In this document: one piece after another, positions 25,601 through 37,600 of the stretch | Layout: every line of letters starts with the position of its first letter | How positions within the stretch are numbered: the stretch's first letter is position 1 | Assembly (NCBI RefSeq): GCF_037975245.1 | Contig: NC_092579.1 | Coordinates: forward strand, 3,992,001 to 4,056,000 | Reading direction: 5' to 3' | Length of the DNA stretch: 64,000 bases | Source of the DNA: Apostichopus japonicus | Taxonomy: Eukaryota > Echinodermata > Holothuroidea > Aspidochirotida > Stichopodidae | Program-made: the position numbers and the translations under genes | Notes under the pieces: model-generated | Databases searched by the model: none | What the model saw: only the letters and a program-made list of their open reading frames with translations | What the model was told of the DNA's origin: nothing

Positions 25601-28600
25601 TGTGATATGTCTAGAGTTTCACGTTCTCCAAGCAATGTTTCATCCTCTATAACAGAAGCGGAGTAAGCCTGCAAATAAACAAAACAAGAAAGATATGTTA
25701 CTTGGTGTACTGACACATTAATGAAATAACCTCAGTTTTCATGTCTGTCACCTGTCAAGTTACACCAATTCAGTCTTTAGCTGATAAAAGCAACTGATTT
25801 TAGTATAGGTGAATGTACTCATTACTCACTTCACACTATTTGTAATCAAATGTAGCTTGACTTTGATCATTTTTTTGAACTCCTTGAACTATTTCTGTAA
25901 AGCTCAAGATTATGTTGTTACTTGTAACACCTTTAACAGTGGAGCCTTCGATCATAAATTCAACACAGTAATGGTCTCGTCACAATATTTTGACACTTCT
26001 TTTGCTACTAATGATATACTGGCTACAGATACACACTGTTCTATATTCATAATTCACTTACTATATACTTAATCATATTTACCAATTGTTGCTGATTCAA
26101 GGCTTCCCTAGTCTGCTTCAGGACCTCTTGTAAAGCCATGGATTCTTTGGCATATTCCAGTTGAGACTTCACAAGTTCATCTTTTGTAGCTCTCAGACTT
26201 GATTTAGCTTCTTCATGCTCCTGTCGTGTAAACAACACAGTAAATGAGACAAGAAGGATGCACCTCCCAGTAGTTACTTGCAAAAAATTACAGTTTATAC
26301 CAACATTGAAGTTGCCAGTGTCTGAAGGGAAACATTTTTCAAGTAGACACATTTCTTCACACTTATTTTTAGGCAGGCTGCAATGATAACCTTTTGACCT
26401 TTACTTGAGGGTGTGACTATTGCAAAATGACTACCTTGCTCAGAGAAAATCACATGTTCACAACAGTTTAGTGCTGAAAATTGTGACCTAACCTTCACAC
26501 AAAAAAACTTCCAGGAACTGTGGAACTACTGTTCTAGAAAAAGGAATGTTAGGCCTATCACATTGAAGGACAGACGATCAATTATATCAATTAATTACAT
26601 TTTTCAATGTCTTAAGCTTGTTTTCAGTTGTATTCAATCCATCTCTGAAGTATTGTCTTTCTTCCTCTGTTGTCTTTAGTCTTCCAGTCAGCCGTTGTCT
26701 TTCCTCCTCTGATTTCTTCAGTCTTCCAGTCAGCTGTTGTCTTTCTTCCTCTGTTGCCTTCAGTGCATCTTTGAATTGCTGTCTTTCCTGCTCTGTTGTC
26801 TTAAGTCTTGCACTCAGCTGTTCTCTTTCCTCCTCTGTTGTCTTTAGTCTTGCACTCAGCTGTTGTCTGTCCTCCTCTGATGTCTTTAGTCTTCCAGTCA
26901 GCTGTTGTCGTTCCTCCTCTGGTTTCTTTAGTCTTCCAGTCAGCTGTTGTCTTTCCTCATCTGTTGTCTTTAGTCTTCCAGTGAGCTGTTGTTTGTTTTC
27001 CTCTGTTGCCTTCAGTGCATCTTTGAATTGATGTCTTTCCTGCTCTGTTGTCTTAAGTCTTGCATTCAGCTGTTCTCTTTCCTCCTCTGTTGTCTTTAGT
27101 CTTCCAGTCAGCTGTTGTCTGTCCTCCTCTGATGTCTTTAGTCTTCCAGTCAGCTGTTGTCTTTCCTCCTCTGTTGTCTTTAGTCTTCCAGTCAGCTGTT
27201 GTCCTTCTTCCTCTGTTGCCTTCAATGCATCTTTGAACTGCTGTCTTTCCTCCTCTGTTGTCTTTAGTCTTCTAGTCAGCTGTTGTCTTTCTTCCTCTGT
27301 TGCCTTCAATGCATCTTTGAATTGTTGTCTTTCCTCTTCTGTTGTCTTCAGTCTTCCAGTAAGCTGTTGTCTTTCTTCCTCTGTTGCCTTCAATGTATCT
27401 TTGAATTGTTGTCTTTCCTCCTCTGTTGTCTTCAGTCTTCCAGTCAGCTGTTGTCCTTCTTCCTCTGTTGCCTTCAATGTATCTTTGAATTGTTGTCTTT
27501 CCTCCTCTGTTGTCTTCAGTCTTCCAGTCAGCTGTTGCCTTTCCTCCTCTGTTGTCTTTAGTCTTCCAGTCAGCTGTTGTCTGTCCTCCTCTGATGTCTT
27601 TAGTCTTCCAGTCAGCTGTTGTCTTTCCTCCTCTGTTGTCTTTAGTCTTCCAGTCAGCTGTTGTCCTTCTTCCTCTGTTGCCTTCAATGCATCTTTGAAC
27701 TGCTGTCTTTCCTCCTCTGTTGTCTTTAGTCTTCTAGTCAGCTGTTGTCTTTCTTCCTCTGTTGCCTTCAATGCATCTTTGAATTGTTGTCTTTCCTCTT
27801 CTGTTGTCTTCAGTCTTCCAGTAAGCTGTTGTCTTTCTTCCTCTGTTGCCTTCAATGTATCTTTGAATTGTTGTCTTTCCTCCTCTGTTGTCTTCAGTCT
27901 TCCAGTCAGCTGTTGTCTTTCTTCCTCTGTTGCCTTCAGTGCATCTTTGAATTGTTGTCTTTCCTCCTCTGTTGTCTTTAGTCTTCCAGTCAGCTGTTGT
28001 CTTTCCTCCTCTGTTGTCTTAAGTCTTCGAATCAGCTGTTGTCTTTCTTCCTCTGTTGCCTTCAATGTATATTTGAATTGTTGTCTTTCCTCCTCTGTTG
28101 TCTTCAGTCTTCCAGTCAGCTGTTGTCTTTCTTCCTCTGTTGCCTTCAATGTATCTTTAAATTGCTGTCTTTCCTCCTCTGTTTTCTTTAGTCTTCCAGT
28201 CAGCTGTTGTCTTTCTTCCTCTGTTGCCTTCAATGTATCTTTGAATTGTTGTCTTTCCTCCTCTGTTGTCTTTAGTCTTCCAGTCAGCTGTTGTCTTTCT
28301 TCGTCTGTTGCCTTCAGTGCATCTTTGAATTGTTGTCTTTCCTCCTCTGTTGTCATTAGTCTTCCAGTCAGCTGTTGTCTTTCTTCCTCTGTTGCCTTCA
28401 ATGCATCTTTGAATTGTTGTCTTTCCTCCTCTGTTGTCTTTAGTCTTCCAGTCAGCTGTTGTCTTTCCTCCTCTGTTGTCTTAAGTCTTCCAATCAGCTG
28501 TTGTCTTTCTTCCTGTGTTGCCTTCACTGTATCTTTCAATTGTTGTCTTTCCTCCTCTGTTGTCTTCAGTCTTCCAGTCAGCTGTTGTTTTTCATCTTCT

Positions 28601-31600
28601 GATTCAATTAATTTGTGAGAGAGTTCCTGCCTTTTGCCTTCTAATGCCTGTAGTTGATCCTTTAGTTCTTTCTTGGTAAACTTTGAATCTGAAACAAACA
28701 TATACTGTAAGATGCAAATATGGATAAAGATCGTCTTCCACCCAAGAGATATATTTATGTAAATAAACTCAGTTCAATATATCATAATTTATGCAGTAAA
28801 AACTTCCAGGAAAATATTGTGACAAACTTGCCATAACTTAGTGAGTTCCCATTTGGGTCCAACTTTAGCATGTTATTTGAGGTGACCATGCAAATCTCTC
28901 ACAAGGTGTTGACTTTGGCCCTGCTTCTGAGCAATTGAACAAAGTCATGACAAGCCCCTTTAATGAGTCTTATGTATCAAGGATATTAAATTACAAAATT
29001 TCAAAAGGAGAGGAAATTCCAAATTTTACCAATCTTGTCTGATATACCTCAAATGGAAACTTTTGAGTATATCCCATTAGTTACAGTCTTATAGAAATAT
29101 TTGACTTTAATGTAAGACCTTGACATTGAATGAACAAGTTTTCTTGCCAACTTATTTATCAGATTATTTGTATCAAACGGTGGTATTAATGGAGAATCCT
29201 TCTTCTATCAACCATGGGTTAATTAACTTAAGTTAATACAGTACAATGGTATTACCTCAAATCGCATTTGTTGACTTTGTAGGGCAACACATTTGCATGT
29301 TTTGCGATTCATAACATATTTAACTTGTTAAGCTCTGTGATATAAACATACCTTGAGCTTGTTGGAAGACAGTCAATACTGCGACCAATTTACTCAGTCC
29401 TTTTTCAGAGCATGCTGTCATTAAATAGTTGATATCATCAAAAGAAACCTTCCCTGCCTCTCTGAGATGGTGGACAAGAGATGAAAAGGGTGTGTCACTC
29501 TTAATAATGTCCTTTGATTCCTTAGCTGGAACTTTAAGGTAGTCAAGTAGCTTCTGACAGTCATCTTTCTCAATCAATGACTCTGTGTGGATCAGGCAGT
29601 TATCAAAGGTAAAGATGTCACTCTGTAACAAAAAGACAACGAAAAGAAAATCAAATAAATATACTGGTTGTAGCAGACTATAAAATAGGTTGAGGCATTG
29701 AAACAGCACACATTCAAAGGGAGGGATTAATTTTAATATGAAGGTGTGAATTCTGTGCTGTGATTCACCTTAGTCCCTTCAACTACAATATTACATATTT
29801 ATTTGAGATAAATTAAAAGAACTTAATAGTGGAGAATTGGTTTGATTGATTTTTAGGACTATGCATTCTTTTATACATGAAGCTGTATCAGGCAGATTAT
29901 TGTAGATTGAATCTTGATGCCACCACCTTATAATTACTGTATATATAGTTTAATTGCCTTAACATTTTATTCTCCAAATTTAACCAATAAACACTACATT
30001 GTTACCCATGTTTCTGTGTGAAAGTAATCTTTGACTTAGAACTACTTAAAGTGTCTTTAATTCTGGGCAATGTAGGTGGTCAATAATACAGCTAAACTAC
30101 ATGTGGTGCAGCTCAAATGCTTGAAGAATCAAAGTCCATATGCATTGCACTGTGAAGTATTTTCAAGATTGGTGTATATACACTCAATCATACAGTGCAG
30201 AGCTACTACACTATGAGCTACAGTATACACAGCTTCATGACAAAGAATTCATGTGAAACATTTAATTATTGTGATATGTGCAGTTATCAACTAAAATGCT
30301 ATTGAACCAAGTCTCCTGGGTTACTTTGAGGTTAGACATAATTTAGTAGTTTATGGTGTGGCCAAAATGACATGTAAAAACAAGAGCATAAGGGCACTGT
30401 GGTCCCTTGCGTAGGCATATATGACATAATATTATCATAGCAAGATGGGGCTCAAATAGTCCAAGTAATTGTGGTCCTACATGTACCCATTAAGTAACCA
30501 ACACTATAGCCAACACTTTTGTGATCACAAATTGTGATCGGATTTTTGATTGGAAGGCACTTTTGAGATCTGAATATGGCGTTGAAAATGTAAGAAGATA
30601 AGGTCACCTACAAGCAGGTCAACAGATATGATAACATTGGTGACCTCAGATCACATGACTGTTAAGTTTGAAAATGTTCCACCACCCCATTCACAACTTG
30701 TCCCAAAATAGCAATCAGTGTCAGACCTTGGCAATGGGAGTTAATTGCATTAAATGTCTAAACATTAATTTTGAACTTGTATAACTTCACAAAGGTCACC
30801 CGGGGTCAACCCATTGACATTTTTGATCGATGAGACCTAAATAGAGCATCAAAACTGTAGAAATTCAAACATTTTTCTTTGCCCATTTTCTCCCCCCAAA
30901 ATACTATATATTTTTTTATTAATTGACCTTTGGTGTCCTTGAATCACATGACCGTTAAGTTTGAAAACATTCCTCTATACCATTTGCAATTTGTCCCAAA
31001 ATATCAACCTTGTCACACCTTGGCACTGGGAGTTATTGCATTAAATGTCTGAAAATTAACTTTGACCTTCTATAACTTTACACACTAAGGTCACCCAGGT
31101 GTCAACCCATTGACATTTTTGATCGAAAGGTACCTTTGATATCCAAATCTAGCATCAAAACCAAACATTTTCTTTTTCGCCCGTTTTCTCCCAAACTAAG
31201 CACATTTTTTCTAATTAATGTGACCTTTGGACCTTGGTCTCAAATGAAGTTTGATCTCCTGATTCCAAATATCAACACGACAAGTCTGTACAGCCATCCT
31301 AACTTTGACACCATATAAATTCGCACACAAAGGTCACACAGGGGTCAACCTATAGATATTTATAATCGGAAGGTACCTTTGACATCTGAAAATAGCATCA
31401 AAACTATTAAAATCCCCAAAACACTTAAAGGTCACCAGAAGTCAAATTGAGGTCAAAGGTCACCCAGATGTGGGTCGACAATTGGATTACATTGAAGCAA
31501 CTCCCAACCCTACGGACAATTCGTTATAAAGTTATTGCAAATATACTTGTTTCTTAACATTAATTGACCTTTGGTGACATGACCATTTAATTTCAAAATG

Positions 31601-34600
31601 TTTTCCTAACCAATTCACAACTTGTCCCAAAGTATTAACCTTTTCGCACATTGGCACTGGGAGTTATTGCAGTTCTAGTATTTTGGGTTTTTGGACCATA
31701 ACTGACCTTTGTGGGCACCAAAAACAACAGGGTTCATCTACTCACTATGGTCCACCCACACACCAGGTTTGATCATGATCAGTCAATCCCTTGTTGAGTT
31801 ATCTTGCATACAAGCTAAAGCGTCACACACACACACACCCATGTTTGTGTTTCATTCAGACCGAGGACCCCATTGTATTTTCCATTTTTCAAATCCATGT
31901 ACCGTAACATTAACAATACCCCATACAATAGAATTCTTCCGAGGACGTGGTGATTCTTTAGAAATCACAACCGAGGACCTGAAATTCTTTTGTTCAAGTC
32001 CTCGGTCAGATAGCAAAACAAACGCACACACGCACACACGCATCCATGCAAACCTGAATACATAGGTTCCTTTGCTTTAAGCAAGGAACCATAAAGCCTT
32101 TTACAGGAAGACCATTATTCTTACAGTAACACTGGTTGACATGTGGTAATGCTTTCTCATGCATGGGTAGCAATGATTAGGGAGTTCGTAACAACTCCCT
32201 GAAATGATCATGTTAAATCCATGTGCATAGCTATTGCATACATTACACTGTGTGCTTGGTGACAGATAATGAGTGGGAATCTTTACCACAGTTAATTAGT
32301 GTATTGGGTATTAAGACAATTAAGCAGGATACTGTGTATCATCATTTACACACAGTAATGTCTATTTCGTTACTGTCACAAACTTGACAGAAATACACTG
32401 CAGTAATACATTACTTTCTAAGTTTTTCAAACACAGAAATCAACATAATTTTCAAAACAGTTAATGTTTTGCCTCATTTCTCCTGCTTATTCCCATATCA
32501 CCTACATTATGAGTGTAGTACAGCTAAATTGTACCTACTTAGCATTGTCAGGAATTAATCCAAAATCTGTTACTTATTGTTTCTTATAAAGACTATACAC
32601 TGTGCATTCTTCATATTTATGGAAATCACAAGGCCATCAGTGAAATTAACCACTTGAAGAGAACTGACAAGAAGACTGTCAACTGACTCAATGCAATCCC
32701 TATTAAAGTAAAGCCTGTACTTAGCTACAACTTTCTCTCCTCAGAAGTAATGAAAAATGATTTCAATAGCTTTGTGAATTTTGCAGCCTTTACTCTGTTG
32801 ACAATGTAAAAATAGTACAGTAAGGCTAAGGTCACATTTTCCCTTCTTTTTCTGCTTTTTTGACTAATTTGGACCAAAACAAACCACCCCTACATCCCAA
32901 AACAGAAGCAAGCTTGTGTTATACCATTTTATCAAGACTTAAATACTGTGATCAAATCAAGGTATCACCACTGCAGTATGTGCACTAGTGCAAAACTAAG
33001 CACTATGGCCTTAAATTAAGATAAAACATATTGCCCTTAAATTTTCTTGAATTTTACCTCATTGCAAGGAAAATTGCACCTGTTGTATACTTAACAATAG
33101 TTTGCATTGATTTTTGTCAAATTTGAATATTTTAGCAGACTTTGACAGCCAAAATTAATGAAAAAGGAACTACACTTTTTTAGTCTGAGCTGTTTCGCCA
33201 TGAACCATTCATCTTGCATCAATTTGCAAAGAAGTTTTGACCTAGAATACAAATCATTACCTAAAACATAGCACTTATTTTTATTTGATTTTTTCCAGCA
33301 CTTGAGTGCAACAAGCTTCCAATGGCCTAAATCTTTTATAAAATATTGTGCTAACTTTTCCACCATTTTGATCTCCCTCTTAACGAACAAGTAATAGTTG
33401 TGTTCTTAATAAAATTCTGCATTCACTAAACCAAATTTGTAGAAATTACCAGCTCTTAAGCTCAAAAAAATAAGAAGAAATATTTTCAAAAGTTTGTGTG
33501 TTGCTCTATTATTGGAAAGTGCTACAAGCTACCAATGGCCTAATATTTTCATAAAAATTTGCCCTTACTTTTCCACCATTTTGATCTCCCTCTTAACAAA
33601 CAAGTATTTAGTTGTGTTTTTAATAAAATTCTGCATTCACTAGTACCAAATTTTTATAGCATTAGCAGCTTGTTAGCTCAGAAAATAAGAAGAAAATTTT
33701 TCCAAAATGTGTGTGTTGCTCTAATACTGGAAAGTGCAACAAGCATCCAATGGCCTAAACTTTTCATAAAATTTTGCCCTTACTTTTCCACCAATTTGAT
33801 CTCCCTCTTAACAAACAAGTAATAGTTGTGTTCTTAATAAAATTCCGCATTCACTATTACCAAATTTGTAGAAATTAGCAGCTTGTAAGCTCAGAAAATA
33901 AGAAGAAATATTTTCCAAGTTTTGTGTGCTGTTCTAATATTGGAAAGTCCTACAAGCTACCAATAGCCTATTTAAAAAAAAAAAAATTTCTCTAAATTTT
34001 CCACCATTTTGATCTCCCTCTTAACAAACAAGTAATAGTTGTGTTCTTAATAAAATTCTGCATTCACTAGTACCAAATTTTTATAAATTAGCAGCTCGTT
34101 AGCTCAGAAAATAAGAAGAAATATTTTCCAAATTTTGTGTGTTGCTCTAATATTATAAAGTGCTACAAGCTACCAATGGCCTAAACTTTTCATAAAATTT
34201 TGCGCTTACTTTTCCACCATTTTGATCTCCCTTTGAACAAACAAGTAAAAGTTGTGTTCTTAATAAAATTCCGCATTCACTAGAAACAGTTTTGTCTACA
34301 TTTGAAGCTCGAAGACTGAGAAAATAAGGAAAACCAATTTTACTTTAACATTGACAGAACAAATCACTTCCATGACAACCTTACCAAAACCAACATATCC
34401 CAAGGAAAAAAATGTCCTTATTTTTCTTTAAATTTTGCAAGGTAGATCTCTAAACATCTAAAAGTGTCTTCTTCACACTTGTTCGCATTGAATGAAACCA
34501 AATTTGTTGATCTTCATTCAAAGGATTGTTTGAACAAAAGTGATAAAAAGTCCTAATTTTTACCAAAGGCCTATATATCCTGTATTAGTACTTACTGTGT

Positions 34601-37600
34601 GATATTCATAGACTTTTCCAGTTGTCTGGGTCACCAAAAACAATCTGTTTATGTTATTATTGATCCTGATTCTCATGAAATTATCAGGAACTTTAAGAGA
34701 AGCCAAGATATGACCCCCAGAAATGGACGAATGACCCCCAGAGATGGAAGAATGACCCCCAGATAAAGAGTAAACAACAACTTGTCTACCCTCACCACCA
34801 AGCCATAATATAAATATTAATCCTTTCTCTTCACTGACTGCTATACTATGGGCATATCTGTACTGTTTGTGTGTATATTTCTGTTCTATTTCTCCCTCAC
34901 TATTATACATTAAAGCTCTCCTACCATTGAATGTACAGATAAACAGTTTATCATTACTAACTGCTATATCAATGGGACAGTCTAATCCTACTAATCCTGT
35001 TAAGGTGATTGTCTTCTTTATTCTCAATTCTCTCGAATCTAAGACAATCACCTCATTGGAATCTAAACCGACATAGACTAAACCATCTCTGGTTGTCATA
35101 CACCAGGCGTTATCGTTAAACTTCCCTTGATTGACCAGACCGCCATTACTACTATCGTACAACGCTATCGTATTCTTCGTCGTCGTTAAAAACAGACGAT
35201 CATCCAGTAAGCAAACAGTCCGCCATGATGAACCAAACTCGGTAAATTCCTCAGAATAATAAGGTTCTGACGTCAATAATAACGGTTTTTCTGGAGAATC
35301 AGGATCAAATTGTAACATAAACAGATCGATAAAGCTGCAGTTTGTATTGTCATTATATCCAGCGACAGCCAAACGGCCTGTGTCTAGCACGTCCACCTCC
35401 GACACCTTGTAACCGTCTTGTACAGTGAATCGTGGTATCGTTGTATACACTCTGTGTGTGTGGAAGGCAAAAAGTGTAAAGTTAGGTCAAGGTTGGAAGG
35501 TTGTATCCATGGTAACGAAGAATTTAGAGTGAATTTTGATCGAAGGAATGATGAACAACATATCTCAGACTGCGAAGTAGCCTAGGCAGATCTTGCAAAC
35601 GGTACTGAATTAATTTATGCATGGAATTACAATGTTGTGACCACATTGGAAGATGTCCAGAAAAAATTAATTCAAGAAAGCTAACTTTGTTTGTGAAAGG
35701 CTCAGGTAATCATTGAATGATGGCGCTATTCAAGAAAGCCAACTTTGGTCTAAAGTTTTCACGGGGTAACTTCAGAGAGAAATTTAGTCTTGAGTTCTTT
35801 GACATATTAAGTCCAAGAAAAACAAAGGACAAAGTTGACTGCTAGTAATAATGTTTTCTATAGCTACGCAGCTTTCCACTTATATTAACCTCCTGACCTT
35901 ATACTTACCTTCAAAATATGCTTAAACTCTGGAATGCTCGGGTCTAGAGATCGATGCATCGGCGCCTCAATGCGATCCTAAGTCTTTATGTTAATCCATT
36001 GCTTAGAAATTCTAATAACTCCACCAAAACATGTTCTTTTATCTGCCTAGAAGCAAAACACATCCTTGGATGACGTTTAACACCTTTTTACACGACAAAT
36101 TTGCAATGCATCTTAATATATTGCATTGGAGGCAATAAAAGTCTTCACAGTGAATCTTGTGTTGTATCAGAGAAACTAATCTAACGGTATTTGTATGAGA
36201 CTAAATACGGTCCAGTCACTTCAAAGTGATGAACTTCATTTGTATAAAGGACCATTGCTTTAAAATGAAAATTGTTATAGACTTCCAACATGGGCTGATA
36301 GCAGAGTATTTTAAAAGTCTACAAAACCTTAGGTTTATTTTGCATTTAAAGTAACCCTTTATGTCTACCAGGTTAAGCTTTGACATTGTGTCATATCCAT
36401 GGGCGATTGACCCGATGCGGGGAATCCGAGGATTCAAGTTCCTCCTGTTTTGTAACAGAAACGGTAAGAAGTGCCCCGTTTCGTAGATTAGAAGTGCCAA
36501 TTTTTGACAAGTTCCGTTCTTTGTTATTCTTTGTTATTCTTTGTTATTTAAAACGAGTCATTTCGTTTAGACATTTAGGAAAAGTGTAATCAAGAAGTGC
36601 CTTTTTTGCTGATAAATTGAACTAATCAATTGAACGGTCCTATATCGTTGAAAATAATGGAAATAATGGAATTCGTGGCATAGAATGCAGAAAGGAATTT
36701 ATTTTATTGGCGTTTTGAGATGGCTTTGTACTTTACCTTCTCAATTCAACGCCACCGTGATGTCCTACCAATCTTAGGAGTTTTTTACCACGCCCATCCC
36801 ACCCCTACCCCACCCCTTCGTCACTGAACCCTTTCCTCTATTTCAAAAGTTATCTGAGGAACGATCAGCCCGGTTTGTGAAAGATTTTCAGTATTCAGCA
36901 TTGCTTGTATATAGATGAATGTAAAATAAACAAATAATAAATATTTTTCTTATACTGTCATGTATAATCGCCTGGTATAAACACATTTGAATCTTTTATA
37001 AAACAAGAAAACAATAGTAAATCTTACGAGGTTTTTGTGGCGGCCATTTTGAAATGTGCTTAATTAGTTCTGAGAAATTATTTTTATGCAGCGGGAGTCC
37101 TGATCTGCGGATAAAATTAGAAAAGTCTTAAGAAACAAATACTACTTTCTAAAATATATTCTTATCGAGGAATATAGAAAAAAAAACAGAGATCAGTGGA
37201 ACGGAAAGAAGACTTCTTTTGGGTGAATGCTGTGGCCTTTATGATCCTTAATCAACAATCTTGCACTTAATGATGTGTGAAATGATGTTTTTGGTCATCA
37301 AGAAAGGTTCCCTGGACATACTCTTTAATTTCAGCTATCTTTAGTTCATGCTGGATTGAGAAAAAGACGACGAAATCGTGACAAAATAGTTTAAATTTCG
37401 TAAAATTAATGAATTGATATATACGATGGTGAAAAGAGGAAATTTTGTTTAAAGAAATTGATATTTTATTTAAACTGTCCCGTATAAGCATGTTGTACAA
37501 TTGAGATATACTTCCCTATACTGGAATGCTGCTAATAAAAATTCATAAATGTTTTCTTTTTACTTACAATAATAGACGTCTCTGTAAGATAGGTGCAGGT

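Larger units (their letters stand above)
29623..34595. other. intron 2 (5 kb): repeats only
   Basis: The intron between the propeller and first death-fold exons. It contains dispersed AGGTCA-type repeats (30.55-31.7 kb) and a 214-bp satellite (about 33.3-34.3 kb). The remainder is unremarkable AT-rich DNA. No coding exon was seen. Confidence 0.6.

Noticed and set aside
27233-28618. 461-residue plus-strand open frame (Cys/Ser/Leu-rich)
   Set aside because: Exact antisense of the coiled-coil repeat in exon 4; its openness follows from the 42-bp unit having no stop in that frame.
36216-36589. Opposite-strand open frames of 69-94 codons
   Set aside because: Inside intron 1 of the large gene. 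No family signature; exons 1 and 2 already join in phase without them.
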